A DNA stretch of 64,000 nucleotides from Larkinella insperata (GCF_026248825.1 NZ_CP110973.1:1426001-1490000); one strand, 5' to 3'. Positions 25,762 through 34,875 are shown, numbered from the stretch's first letter. Program-made: numbers and translations. Notes: generated from the sequence alone by a model not told the origin.

Positions 25762-27542
25762 TGGAGCCCACTTTAGTTATTCCAACCCGCCCGGCCCGGC
25801 CGTTTATTGGCGAAGATTTTGTTCTGAAAACCTGGAACGAAGTAAAACCGCTGTACGACAGCCTGGTGGAGCGCCCGATTCACAACGCGGACGAACTGCG
25901 TCAGTGGTTTGCCGACCGCAGCGAACTGGAGTCCTACCTGTCCGAGAATTTCGCCTGGCGGTACATCCGGATGACCTGCGACACGTCCGATCCCGAGCTG
26001 ATCAACCAGTTTAACTTTTTCATTACGGAGATTCAGCCGCAGTTGTCGGCCTACGAAAACCGGCTGGACAAGCTGGCCGTTGAGAGCCCGTATCTGGCTG
26101 AACTGCGGGATAAAGGGTTCGACATTACCGTTCGGGGCATGAAAAAAGCCATCGAGATTTTCCGGGACGAAAACATTCCGCTGCAAACCGACATCCAGAC
26201 CGAGCAACGCAAATACGGCGCAATTGTCGGGGCGATGACCATCGAAATGAAGAATGCGGAAGGGATTGAGGAAGAAATCACGCTTCCGCAGGCCAGCACG
26301 CTGCTGCAATCGCCCGACCGGGCCGTGCGCGAGGAAGTCTGGCGGAAAATTCAGGAACGGCGGTATGAAGACAAGGATTCGCTGGATGAGCTTTACGACC
26401 GGCTGGTTGATTTGCGTCACCAGATAGCCGTTAACGCCGGTTTTGCCAATTTCCGCGACTACATATTCGCGGCCATGGGCCGGTTCGATTATACCCCGCA
26501 GGACTGCTTCGCCTTTCACGCATCGGTGGCCAAAGCCGTGGTGCCGCTGCTGGATCAGCTCGCTCTGGAACGGAAGCAGAAGCTGGCCAGAGTCGATGCT
26601 TCGTTTGATACCTTGCGGCCCTGGGACGCCAAGGTAGACCCCGACGGGCTGCCCGCGCTGAAACCGTTTGGAACGGGTGACGAGCTGCTGAATAAAACCA
26701 TCACCTGCTTTGGTCGGCTCGATGCCGCCGTTGGCAGTACTTATCTGAGCGATTGCCTGCGGATTATGAAGGCAATGGGCCACCTGGATCTGGAATCGCG
26801 CAAAGGCAAGGCGCCGGGCGGTTACAACTATCCGCTGGAAGAAATTGGCGTTCCGTTTATTTTCATGAATGCCACGTCGAGCCTGCGCGATCTGGTGACG
26901 ATGGTGCACGAGGGCGGCCATGCCGTGCATTCATTTCTGACCCGCGACCTGCCGCTGAAACCCTTCCGCAACCCGCCAATGGAAGTAGCCGAACTGGCGT
27001 CGATGGCGATGGAATTGCTCACGATGGATTACTGGGATGTGTTTTTTGAGAATTCCGACGACCTGAAACGCGCCAAAATCCAGCACCTGGAATCCATTAT
27101 CGAAACCCTACCGTGGGTGGCTACGATTGATAAGTTCCAGCATTGGGTGTACGAGACGGCGGCTGAACCTCTGAAGACGCCGGAAAACCGTCCGACGGCC
27201 TGGTTGCGCATCTTCGAAGAGTTTTCGGATACCGCCACAAACTGGCAGGGGCTGGAAAAATACGAAGCCTATTCCTGGCAAAAACAGTTGCATTTATACG
27301 AAGTGCCGTTTTATTACATCGAATACGGTATTGCCCAGCTGGGGGCCATTGGGGTCTGGATGAATTTTCGTCAAGATCCGCAAAAAGGGCTTCAGGGCTA
27401 TATGAATGCCCTAAAACTCGGATATACAGCTCCGATCAGTGAAATTTACCGGGCAGCCGATGTTCCGTTTGACTTCTCGGAAGAGCACATTGGCCGGCTT
27501 ATCCAGTTTGTCTGGAGTGAAATCGAGCGACTGAAAGGCTGA
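25761..27542 (+). CDS. pepF: M3-family oligoendopeptidase
   Basis: 593 residues. The zinc protease motif H-E-G-G-H is at 383-387, within M-V-H-E-G-G-H-A-V-H, and the downstream M-E-V-A-E-L-A-S-M-A-M-E supplies the third ligand glutamate. Length and the all-helical character fit PepF-type oligoendopeptidases, which cut peptides of about 7-20 residues in the cytoplasm. No signal peptide. It overlaps the reductase stop by one base, so both are in one operon, though no functional link is obvious. No clear terminator follows; a separate promoter for the next gene lies 30 bases further. Confidence 0.92.
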   Translation: MEPTLVIPTRPARPFIGEDFVLKTWNEVKPLYDSLVERPIHNADELRQWFADRSELESYLSENFAWRYIRMTCDTSDPELINQFNFFITEIQPQLSAYENRLDKLAVESPYLAELRDKGFDITVRGMKKAIEIFRDENIPLQTDIQTEQRKYGAIVGAMTIEMKNAEGIEEEITLPQASTLLQSPDRAVREEVWRKIQERRYEDKDSLDELYDRLVDLRHQIAVNAGFANFRDYIFAAMGRFDYTPQDCFAFHASVAKAVVPLLDQLALERKQKLARVDASFDTLRPWDAKVDPDGLPALKPFGTGDELLNKTITCFGRLDAAVGSTYLSDCLRIMKAMGHLDLESRKGKAPGGYNYPLEEIGVPFIFMNATSSLRDLVTMVHEGGHAVHSFLTRDLPLKPFRNPPMEVAELASMAMELLTMDYWDVFFENSDDLKRAKIQHLESIIETLPWVATIDKFQHWVYETAAEPLKTPENRPTAWLRIFEEFSDTATNWQGLEKYEAYSWQKQLHLYEVPFYYIEYGIAQLGAIGVWMNFRQDPQKGLQGYMNALKLGYTAPISEIYRAADVPFDFSEEHIGRLIQFVWSEIERLKG

Positions 27543-27573
27543 GTAGCGGCCACCGATAAAAATTAGAAGGAGT

Positions 27574-27605
27574 GTTGGCGAATTGCCCGGTAGTCTATAG
27601 TTTTG
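27574..27605 (+). promoter_or_regulatory. Promoter of the small lipoprotein gene
   Basis: TTG at 27574-27576 and TAGTTTTG at 27598-27605, 21 bases apart, match the Bacteroidota -33/-7 pattern well. The ATG lies 24 bases further downstream. Confidence 0.65.
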
Positions 27606-27629
27606 TACTAAATTTTGCAAATTGTTTGT

Positions 27630-27875
27630 ATGAAAGCGCTTTTGAATAAAGGAGTATTTTTACTGGTTGTCGGTATGCTGGCATCCTGTGATTATCAGAA
27701 ATATAACACGATTCGGCAGAAAGATTACCGGCAAGGTGATAAGTATGTATACGGCCCGGGCCTGGATTCACCCGCCGTGCAGACGAAGCGTCAATATCCT
27801 TCTCGTCCGGAACTGGCCGATCGGACCAACAAAATTCGTCAGAAGTTGTTCGGTCAAGTTAGTCAGGGCAATTAA
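27630..27875 (+). CDS. Small lipoprotein of unknown function
   Basis: 81 residues from the ATG at 27630; an in-frame start at 27615 falls too near the promoter. The signal peptide K-A-L-L-N-K-G-V-F-L-L-V-V-G-M-L ends in a lipobox A-S-C (C20). The mature part is short and highly charged (Y-Q-K-Y-N-T-I-R-Q-K-D-Y-R, then basic residues) with little secondary structure expected. It should be a membrane-anchored periplasmic or outer-membrane peptide. I do not recognise a family. It has its own promoter. Confidence 0.75.
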   Translation: MKALLNKGVFLLVVGMLASCDYQKYNTIRQKDYRQGDKYVYGPGLDSPAVQTKRQYPSRPELADRTNKIRQKLFGQVSQGN

Positions 27876-27992
27876 TTGCCCGTTTCCTTATCCATTTTCT
27901 ATACTGTACTCCAATAAGAAAATAAGCCCTTCAAAGGTTAGCCCTATCTCATAAGCCTTTAATGTTGTACAAGAAAATCTCCTTTTCGGCTT

Positions 27993-28733
27993 ATGTATAA
28001 TGGCAAAAAAGCAATCGTCGTACTGCCCGCATACCGGGCAGCATTAACGCTTGAACGCACTTTCCGCGAAATCCCGTTTGACCTCATCGACGAGGTGATT
28101 CTGGTGGATGATGCCAGCCCCGACAATACCGTCGAAGAAGCTCGGCGGCTGGGTATCCGGCACATCATCCGCCACGAGAAAAACCGGGGTTACGGCGGCA
28201 ACCAGAAATCCTGTTACGCCAAGGCAATCGAATTGGGCGGGGATATCGTGGTGATGCTACATCCTGATTATCAGTATACCCCCAAGCTCATTACGGCGAT
28301 GGTCAGCATCATCGGTAACGATCTGTACCCGGTGGTTTTTGGCTCACGGATTCTGGGCAAAGGAGCTCTCAAGGGGGGGATGCCCATGTACAAGTACATT
28401 GCCAACCGCTTTCTGACCCTGATGCAGAACTTGTTGATGAATCAGAAACTATCGGAATACCACACGGGCTACCGGGCGTTTCTGGGCGATGTGCTCCGCG
28501 ACCTGGATTTCTCCCATAACTCGGACGACTTTATTTTCGACAATGAAATGATTGCCCAGATTTTTTACAAGGGCCACGAAATTGCCGAAGTAACCTGTCC
28601 TACCAAATATTTCAAAGAAGCTTCTTCCATTAATTTCTGGCGAAGTAGTGTTTACGGATTGGGCGTCCTGAAGGTTTCCCTGTTCTACCGACTCACCAAG
28701 TGGGGACTGATGAACTGGAAAGTACTAAAATAA
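27993..28733 (+). CDS. Glycosyltransferase family 2 (polyprenyl-phosphate sugar type)
   Basis: 246 residues, GT-A fold. It starts with a V-V-L-P-A-Y beta-strand. V-D-D-A-S-P-D-N-T near residue 37, M-L-H-P-D-Y-Q near 87 (a variant of the D-x-D metal site) and the late Y-H-T-G-Y-R-A-F motif (about 166) are typical of dolichyl-phosphate mannose synthase-like GT2 enzymes. Such enzymes load a lipid carrier with sugar at the cytoplasmic face. It begins a run of glycan genes to 34.8 kb, although a promoter candidate at 28815-28843 suggests the next gene is separately transcribed. It has no C-terminal membrane segments. Confidence 0.88.
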   Translation: MYNGKKAIVVLPAYRAALTLERTFREIPFDLIDEVILVDDASPDNTVEEARRLGIRHIIRHEKNRGYGGNQKSCYAKAIELGGDIVVMLHPDYQYTPKLITAMVSIIGNDLYPVVFGSRILGKGALKGGMPMYKYIANRFLTLMQNLLMNQKLSEYHTGYRAFLGDVLRDLDFSHNSDDFIFDNEMIAQIFYKGHEIAEVTCPTKYFKEASSINFWRSSVYGLGVLKVSLFYRLTKWGLMNWKVLK

Positions 28734-28814
28734 CTCTAATGATCTTTTAATCTATTAAGCGTCACTATTTTCTATATATTGTGCGATAACAAGACCGTTT
28801 TTAGCCAGCGGGTC

Positions 28815-28843
28815 TTGCGCTTAGTTAAATTACACTAACTTTG
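28815..28843 (+). promoter_or_regulatory. Promoter of the epimerase gene
   Basis: TTG at 28815-28817 and TAACTTTG at 28836-28843 (18-base gap) match the Bacteroidota pattern. The leader to the ATG at 28959 would be about 110 bases. The TTG lies within the right arm of a 7-bp inverted repeat (28790-28796/28811-28817) that may end the previous transcript. Confidence 0.55.
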
Positions 28844-28958
28844 CCTAGCATTTTGTTGTAAATCAAGGTTAATAAGCCGGTAGATATCTTCAGACTCAAC
28901 CGTTTCAATACGTGACTATTTTTTAAAAATTTGTACTTTTCCGTAAACGCCATAATTT

Positions 28959-30032
28959 ATGAACATCGCCTTAGTAACAGGTTCCGCCGGATTAATTGGT
29001 AGTGAGTCTGTGGCCTTCTTCGCCGACAAGTTTGATTTAGTGATTGGTGTGGATAACAACCTACGCCAATATTTCTTTGGAGCGGACGGCTCGACCGAAT
29101 GGAATCGCAACCGGCTGAAGGATGCGTATCCGAATTATGAGCACTACACCGCCGACATTCGCAAAGTAGAAGAGCTGGAACCGATCTTCAAAAAATACGG
29201 TACCGACATTACGCTGATCGTTCATACGGCGGCTCAACCCAGCCACGACTGGGCGGCCCGTGAGCCCTTCACCGACTTTTCGGTAAATGCCACCGGCACG
29301 CTGAACCTGCTGGAGATGACCCGGCAAAACTGCCCGGAAGCGGTTTTCATTTTTACGTCAACCAATAAAGTTTACGGCGACAACCCGAACTACCTGCCCC
29401 TGGTTGAAACGGAAACGCGCTGGGAAATTGACGAGAATCACCCGTACTTCAAAAACGGTATCGACGAATACATGTCGATCGACCATACCAAGCACTCCCT
29501 GTTTGGCGCTTCGAAAGTTGCTGCAGACGTGCTGGTGCAAGAGTATGGCCGGTATTTTGGCATGAAAACCGGTATTTTTCGGGGAGGCTGTCTAACCGGG
29601 CCTAACCACTCAGGCGCTCAGTTGCACGGGTTCCTGTCGTACCTGATGAAATGTGCGATCACGGGTAACCACTACACCATATTTGGTTACAAAGGCAAAC
29701 AAGTTCGTGACAACATCCACAGTTATGACCTGGTGAATATGTTCTGGCATTACTACCAGAATCCGCGGGCGGGCGAAGTATACAACGCCGGTGGAGGGCG
29801 TCACGCCAACTGTTCGATGCTGGAAGCCATTGCCGTTTGCGAGGAAATTTCGGGCAACAAGATGAGCTACAGCTACTCCGAAACCAACCGCATTGGTGAC
29901 CACATCTGGTACATTTCTGACTTATCAAAATTCAAAGAACACTACCCCACCTGGAACTGGACGTATGACCTCAAACAAACGCTGGAACAAATCCACGATA
30001 GCATGGTGAAGCGTTTGCAGGTTCAGCTATAA
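28959..30032 (+). CDS. NAD-dependent epimerase/dehydratase, CDP-paratose 2-epimerase-like
   Basis: 357 residues, extended SDR fold. The NAD motif G-S-A-G-L-I-G-S is at 8-15. The pattern S-T-N-K-V-Y-G-D-N-P-N (134-144) and the late G-K-Q-V-R-D-N-I-H resemble CDP-paratose/tyvelose 2-epimerases. At the catalytic Y-x-x-x-K site the sequence is F182-G-A-S-K186, so the usual tyrosine is phenylalanine; I recall homologues with the same change, which suggests a subfamily rather than a mutation. It should modify a nucleotide sugar for surface glycan. It has its own promoter and is followed by a strong hairpin before the membrane glycosyltransferase gene. Confidence 0.82.
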   Translation: MNIALVTGSAGLIGSESVAFFADKFDLVIGVDNNLRQYFFGADGSTEWNRNRLKDAYPNYEHYTADIRKVEELEPIFKKYGTDITLIVHTAAQPSHDWAAREPFTDFSVNATGTLNLLEMTRQNCPEAVFIFTSTNKVYGDNPNYLPLVETETRWEIDENHPYFKNGIDEYMSIDHTKHSLFGASKVAADVLVQEYGRYFGMKTGIFRGGCLTGPNHSGAQLHGFLSYLMKCAITGNHYTIFGYKGKQVRDNIHSYDLVNMFWHYYQNPRAGEVYNAGGGRHANCSMLEAIAVCEEISGNKMSYSYSETNRIGDHIWYISDLSKFKEHYPTWNWTYDLKQTLEQIHDSMVKRLQVQL

Positions 30033-30050
30033 TTGCTCCATATGATTATG

Positions 30051-30084
30051 CAACTGTCAGCCGCTCCAGGGTGGCTGACAGTTG
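30051..30084 (+). promoter_or_regulatory. 12-bp hairpin just upstream of the membrane glycosyltransferase gene
   Basis: CAACTGTCAGCC (30051-30062) pairs perfectly with GGCTGACAGTTG (30073-30084) around a 10-base loop. No T run follows, and the ATG at 30097 is only 12 bases away, next to AAAAGG. It may be a weak terminator, an RNA processing site or a translational control element. Confidence 0.5.
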
Positions 30085-30096
30085 TCGTCAAAAGGT

Positions 30097-31770
30097 ATGC
30101 TTAGTTTTGACTCGAACCCCGTTGTTTTTCTGGGAATCGGTTACGGTCTACTCTGGGTAGTCAGTGCATTGGCGGTGAGTTCGGTTTGGTTGCGTCCGAA
30201 TACGGTCTGGCGAAGCCGAACTTTCTTTTTGCTGCTGGCGCTGGGTGCCGTTGCGTTCATGCGGCTTCCCTCGGTAGTTTTCAACCAGGAGCTGAATCCC
30301 GACGAAAGTCAGATGGTCGCTCAGGTAATTACGCTGCAGTACGATCCTGTTTTCTGGCGCTCGGTCGATGGCACCACCGGCGGTCCCCTGAATAATTACG
30401 TGTTGCTGATCCCGGGTTGGTTTGGTCTTTCTTACGATTACATTTCAACCCGTCTTACGGGCCTAGTCCTGATCCTCGCTACGCTTTGGCTACTGTTCCG
30501 AACGCTGGAATCCTGGTTTGGTGAGAACGTGGCCCGCTGGTCTCTGCTACCCCCACTGGTTTTGCTGGCCATGACCCAAAACGCCGATCTGGTTCATTAC
30601 AGCAGCGAGTACCTTCCTAATTTTTTGCTGGGACTGTTGTATTACGGGTACGCTCGTTTTCTTCGGGAAACCATCCCGTCCGGCAGCCGACTTTATTGGT
30701 TTGGAATGGTTGCCGGAATGGTTCCGTTTAGTAAACTGCAAGCCGTTCCCATGCTATTCTGCGCCGGGTTGTTCGTTGCCATTGACATACTCACGCGCGC
30801 GAATCTGACGGGCGGGGTAAAAGCCAAAAAGCTGCTCCTATTACTGCTGGGCGGTTTAAGTTTCCCGGTGCTGGTCATACTTCTGACTCTTTCGACGGGG
30901 GTGTTTGAAGACATGATTACTTTTTACTTCATTGGTAATCTCAACTACGGCGGTGATGGTCAGTGGTCGTCCCACCTGCTTCGGCTTCCGGCCTTTCTCC
31001 AACGCGTTGAAGAGTTCAGCTGGTTTATGTGGCTTTCCGGATTGCTGGGAATCACGTTTCTGCTGTTTTTCGTCCAAAACCGCTTCCGGCTGCATACCAA
31101 CCGGAAGATCTGGGCCTTTTTGCTTAGTCTGCTGGGCTTCACCTTCATGGCCATTACCCGCACGGGTACCGAATACATTCACCATCTCTTGTTTTTGGTT
31201 GTCCCCGTCGGCCTGTTGAACGGTTGGTTTCTGAGCGAAATTTCGCAGGCCAGCCGCGCCAACAAGCGATTGGCGCCCACCCTTGCAATTGTTACGCTGG
31301 CGGCTGCGCTGGTCCCGTACGGAGTTCGCTATGTAAGCCGGGCGCTGCATCGCACCCCGCTCAACTCCTATGTGCAGAATAGCCGCCAGGTGCCGCAGTC
31401 GGCGGTCACGCAGCGGATTTTACAATATGCCAAACCCGGCGAGAAGCTGGTGGTTTGGGGGTGGCAATGCAAATATTACGTCGAAGCTCAAATGCCGCAG
31501 GGCGTCAACGAGAACCACTCGATTCGCAGTATCTTTAACCACCCCCTGCGGGATGCGTACCAGAAACGTTACATTCGGGATATACGCCGTTCGATGCCCC
31601 CGGTTTTTGTCGATGCCGTTGGAAACTCGCTTTGGCTAAGCGACCGGGCCACGGAGGGACACGAAACAATTGCTCCTTTACGCGATTTAATTGCTACGAA
31701 GTACCGGTTTGCCGGTGAAATAGACAACACCCGTATTTACGTTCGCACCGACCGTTATCAACAACCCTAG
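30097..31770 (+). CDS. Polytopic membrane glycosyltransferase (GT-C, PMT/ArnT-like)
   Basis: 557 residues from the ATG at 30097; the frame extends to a TTG at 30082 inside a hairpin, which is unlikely. About eleven hydrophobic segments cover residues 5-420, with a soluble C-terminal part of about 130 residues. The first outer loop carries E-L-N-P-D-E-S-Q near residue 72, the acidic site expected for GT-C enzymes that use polyprenyl-phosphate sugars. It probably transfers sugar in the periplasm. It is followed after 7 bases by the beta-propeller gene, so they are cotranscribed. Acceptor and sugar are unknown. Confidence 0.78.
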   Translation: MLSFDSNPVVFLGIGYGLLWVVSALAVSSVWLRPNTVWRSRTFFLLLALGAVAFMRLPSVVFNQELNPDESQMVAQVITLQYDPVFWRSVDGTTGGPLNNYVLLIPGWFGLSYDYISTRLTGLVLILATLWLLFRTLESWFGENVARWSLLPPLVLLAMTQNADLVHYSSEYLPNFLLGLLYYGYARFLRETIPSGSRLYWFGMVAGMVPFSKLQAVPMLFCAGLFVAIDILTRANLTGGVKAKKLLLLLLGGLSFPVLVILLTLSTGVFEDMITFYFIGNLNYGGDGQWSSHLLRLPAFLQRVEEFSWFMWLSGLLGITFLLFFVQNRFRLHTNRKIWAFLLSLLGFTFMAITRTGTEYIHHLLFLVVPVGLLNGWFLSEISQASRANKRLAPTLAIVTLAAALVPYGVRYVSRALHRTPLNSYVQNSRQVPQSAVTQRILQYAKPGEKLVVWGWQCKYYVEAQMPQGVNENHSIRSIFNHPLRDAYQKRYIRDIRRSMPPVFVDAVGNSLWLSDRATEGHETIAPLRDLIATKYRFAGEIDNTRIYVRTDRYQQP

Positions 31771-31777
31771 TACACCT

Positions 31778-32728
31778 ATGTGGATAAAAAAAGGATTGAT
31801 TTACAAAACGGACGGCCAGAAGCCCTTCAGCCGTACGCACGCACAGGTTCCATTTGCTTTTCCGCTCAACGACGAGCGCCTGCGGGTTTATTTTGCCACC
31901 CGCGATGAAAACCGTTCATCATCAACCTCGTTCGTGGAGTTAGACGCCAACGATTTGTCGAAAGTGCTGTATGTGCACGATAAGCCCTGTCTGAGCAAAG
32001 GAGCCGTCGGAATGTTTGACGAAACGGGCGCTATGCCCTCCTGGTTCCTCAAACGGGGTGACGAAATCTGGTTGTACTACACCGGCTGGAACAAAAGCGA
32101 AACGGCCTGGTACCGGCTCGGCATCGGTCTGGCCATCAGCCGCGACGGGGGGCTGACCTTCGAGCGGGCGTACGACGGGCCGCTGCTCGACCGCTCAATT
32201 TATGATCAGGTCTGGGTGGCTCAACCCTGCGTGATGGTTGAAACGGCAGCCGACGGCACCGAACGCTGGCGGATGTGGTATTTGTCCTGCACCAAAATTG
32301 AAATCATCAACGACCACCCGGAACCGTTCTATGACGTTAAATACGCCGAGTCAAAAGACGGTATTACCTGGGAGCGCAAGGGTGTGGTTTGCGTCGGTTA
32401 CAATGAATTTACGGATGCGATTGGCCGCCCGGCGGTAGTGAAAGACGGTGATTTGTACAAAATGTACTATTCTTACCGCAGCGCGACCGACTTCCGGACC
32501 AGTATCGAAAAAAGTTACCGAATCGGGTATGCCGAGTCAAAAGATGGAATTACCTGGGAACGCAAAGACGAGCAGGCGGGTATCGAGCGGTCGGCAGAGG
32601 GCTGGGACTCCGCGATGATGGACTATTGCCATTTGTTTCAGCATCAGGATAAGTGGACCATGCTTTACAACGGTAACGGTTTTGGAGCATCGGGCTTCGG
32701 CTACGCCGTTCAGGAAAGCAATCAATAA
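31778..32728 (+). CDS. Five-bladed beta-propeller, glycosidase-like protein (GH43/GH32/GH130 superfamily)
   Basis: 316 residues without signal peptide. Repeated blade motifs are visible: A-I-S-R-D-G-G-L-T-F-E near residue 115, Y-A-E-S-K-D-G-I-T-W-E-R near 188 and again near 250, and M-Y-Y-S-Y / L-Y-Y-T-G segments. These are typical of five-bladed propellers of GH43, GH32 and GH130 relatives. I cannot place the catalytic acids with confidence, so hydrolase, phosphorylase and non-catalytic binding are all possible. Its place directly after a membrane glycosyltransferase in a glycan cluster suggests a cytoplasmic role in glycan precursor metabolism. Confidence 0.75.
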   Translation: MWIKKGLIYKTDGQKPFSRTHAQVPFAFPLNDERLRVYFATRDENRSSSTSFVELDANDLSKVLYVHDKPCLSKGAVGMFDETGAMPSWFLKRGDEIWLYYTGWNKSETAWYRLGIGLAISRDGGLTFERAYDGPLLDRSIYDQVWVAQPCVMVETAADGTERWRMWYLSCTKIEIINDHPEPFYDVKYAESKDGITWERKGVVCVGYNEFTDAIGRPAVVKDGDLYKMYYSYRSATDFRTSIEKSYRIGYAESKDGITWERKDEQAGIERSAEGWDSAMMDYCHLFQHQDKWTMLYNGNGFGASGFGYAVQESNQ

Positions 32729-33037
32729 CGAATCAGTCTGTAGATACTTGCAGTCTCACCGGGTCGGAAAAGTAGCCCGTTTGTTAGAATTCCACGGATT
32801 CAGTTGACATTACCGGCAGGGGAAGGTAGCTTTAAAGTACGTACTGGCTTGAATTGGTTTGGCACTATTTTAGACCTATTCATGGCAGTATGACCTAATC
32901 GATTCAAGGATCGGTGCAGCTCCATTGTACGAAATGACAGGAGAACCCATTCATTGAGCGCGGCTATCCGTTAGTTTACATACACAAGCCGCAGGCTGAA
33001 CTGATCACCCCTGGCTTGCCGGTGGTTGGTCAGATGA
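32729..33037. other. Intergenic region within the glycan cluster
   Basis: 309 bases with no convincing ORF, terminator or TAnnTTTG promoter. TTTGGCACTATTTTAG near 32860 looks superficially promoter-like but fits neither the Bacteroidota nor the sigma-54 consensus. Confidence 0.6.
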
Positions 33038-34027
33038 ATGAAATTTTTAATGAAGATGAAAGTAAGCGTTTCAATATTCGCCTACAACCACGCCAAATTC
33101 ATTCGGCAAACGTTGGATAGCGTTTTATGCCAGCAAACGAATTTTGACTTTGAAGTGATTGTGGGTGACGATCTGTCAAAGGATAACACCCGCGAGATTC
33201 TGCTCGAATACCAGGCTCGCTACCCCGACAAAATCCGGCTGCTGCTGCACCCAACCAACATGGGGAACAACGGGATGTACAACGCTCTCAGTGTGTTCGA
33301 GGCCGCCCGGGGTGAATACCTTGCCCAAATGGACGGCGACGATTACTGGGTCAATCCGCACAAATTACAGAAACAGGCCGACATGCTCGATCAACACCCC
33401 GAGTATTCAGCCTGCTTCACCAATGCCCGGATTGTTTTCGAAGACGAGAATTATGATCCGATCATCCTGGTAACCGATAAAAAACCGTTTTATACCGTCG
33501 ATGATCTGATCGGAGAAGATGAAATTTTCTTCATGGCTACTTCCAGCATTATGTTCCGGAAAAACGCCATTCCCAACTACCCGGACTGGTTCTTTCAGTC
33601 CCAGAGTGGTGACATTCCGCGGAACATTCTGCTGGCAAAAGTTGGTCCGATCGGGTATATTGACGAAATTATGTCGGTATACCGGAAAAACATCGGCGGA
33701 GCTAGTTACGCTGACAACGTTCAGGATAAAAAATTTCTGGATAACCGGATCCTGATGTACTCGAACATCAACCGCGAACTGGATTATAAATACGACAAAG
33801 TCCTGCGGAAAAACATTGCCCGGTATTACAAAATGATGCTGGACGCGCAGCAGTATAAAGACAGCTATTTCCGGCGCGCGGGCGCAGCTTTAAAATTCCT
33901 GTACCTGGGAAGACCCAAGGGGCAGATTGCCAAAGAAGTTATTCAAAAGTACGTTATGCCGGCGCCGGTATTTAAACTATACAGCGCCATCCGCTTAATG
34001 CCTTACCGACTAATGAACCGACCATGA
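33038..34027 (+). CDS. Glycosyltransferase family 2
   Basis: 329 residues from 33038. Two further in-frame ATGs at 33050 and 33056 are also possible; the last gives the typical M-K-V-S-V-S-I-F-A-Y-N N-terminus. GT-A motifs: V-G-D-D-L-S-K-D-N-T near residue 48 and Q-M-D-G-D-D-Y-W near 100 (D-x-D metal site). The C-terminal third is basic and lacks membrane segments, so the enzyme is probably peripheral at the inner membrane. It overlaps the next glycosyltransferase by ATGA, so the two are translationally coupled and may act in sequence. Confidence 0.88.
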   Translation: MKFLMKMKVSVSIFAYNHAKFIRQTLDSVLCQQTNFDFEVIVGDDLSKDNTREILLEYQARYPDKIRLLLHPTNMGNNGMYNALSVFEAARGEYLAQMDGDDYWVNPHKLQKQADMLDQHPEYSACFTNARIVFEDENYDPIILVTDKKPFYTVDDLIGEDEIFFMATSSIMFRKNAIPNYPDWFFQSQSGDIPRNILLAKVGPIGYIDEIMSVYRKNIGGASYADNVQDKKFLDNRILMYSNINRELDYKYDKVLRKNIARYYKMMLDAQQYKDSYFRRAGAALKFLYLGRPKGQIAKEVIQKYVMPAPVFKLYSAIRLMPYRLMNRP

Positions 34028-34785
34028 AATTAAGCGTAGTTATTCCGGCCTACAACGAGCAGGAATCCATTCCTGAAACGTTGCGGTCTCTGTACCAGAC
34101 CTTGTCTAAACACGGTATTCCGCACGAAATCTGCGTTACTAATGATAATTCCAAAGACCAGACCGCGCAGGTGCTGGAACAGTTGACGTACGAAATTCCG
34201 ACGCTGGTTTATTACACCAATCCGGGTCCAAACGGTTTTGGGTACGCCGTCCGCTACGGTCTGGAACGGTTCAAGGGCGATTGTGTGGCCGTATTCATGG
34301 CCGATATGTCCGACGATCCGGAGGATCTGGTCAAGTTTTACAACAAAATGCTCGAGGGCGACTACGACTGCGTTTTCGGCAGCCGGTGGAACAAGGGCGG
34401 TAAGGTAATCGACTATCCTGAGTTAAAGAAAGTTATCAACCGGGTGGCCAACTTCATCGTCCGGATCATGATGGGGATTCGCTACAACGATACGACCAAC
34501 GCCTTTAAACTCTACAAACGGGAAACGATGGAGGGTCTGAAGCCGTTTCTGTCGCCCCACTTCAACCTAACGGTGGAATTACCCCTGAAAGCAATCGTAC
34601 GGGGCTACAGTTACGCCGTGGTTCCCAATAGCTGGACCAACCGGAAATACGGCGAATCCAAGCTGAAAATCAAGGAAATGGGCAGCCGCTACTTCTTTAT
34701 TCTGCTGTATTGCCTGATTGAGAAGTTCTTCTCGCAGGGTGATTTCCGCAAAAAGACCAAACCTGCAGCACCGGTAAGCCGGTAA
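34024..34785 (+). CDS. Glycosyltransferase family 2 (dolichyl-phosphate mannose synthase-like)
   Basis: 253 residues. It starts K-L-S-V-V-I-P-A-Y-N-E-Q-E-S. T-N-D-N-S-K-D-Q-T is near residue 39 and M-A-D-M-S-D-D-P-E near 97 (the D-x-D region). R-W-N-K-G-G and N-R-K-Y-G-E-S-K-L follow later. This is the polyprenyl-phosphate glycosyltransferase type. The start overlaps the previous stop by four bases. A hairpin with a T-rich tail (34829-34856) follows and probably closes the glycan operon. Confidence 0.9.
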   Translation: MKLSVVIPAYNEQESIPETLRSLYQTLSKHGIPHEICVTNDNSKDQTAQVLEQLTYEIPTLVYYTNPGPNGFGYAVRYGLERFKGDCVAVFMADMSDDPEDLVKFYNKMLEGDYDCVFGSRWNKGGKVIDYPELKKVINRVANFIVRIMMGIRYNDTTNAFKLYKRETMEGLKPFLSPHFNLTVELPLKAIVRGYSYAVVPNSWTNRKYGESKLKIKEMGSRYFFILLYCLIEKFFSQGDFRKKTKPAAPVSR

Positions 34786-34828
34786 GCGGGAAATCTTCTT
34801 TGGGCTCAAACAGTAACGGTTTTTTACG

Positions 34829-34856
34829 GTTTATCTATACGATAAACTTCTTTTTC
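34829..34856 (+). terminator. Possible terminator of the glycan cluster
   Basis: GTTTATC/GATAAAC (34829-34835, 34841-34847) with a 5-base loop, followed by a T-rich stretch. The stem is A/T-rich and short, so the strength is uncertain. Confidence 0.45.
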
Positions 34857-34875
34857 ACCTGAAAAAACCAGAACC

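Noticed and set aside
25773..26930. 385-codon minus-strand open frame
   Set aside because: Antisense shadow of the M3 peptidase gene, with no signal or family motif.
32850..32880. Sigma-54-like TTGGCAC element
   Set aside because: The -12 GC half is missing, so it does not meet the consensus.
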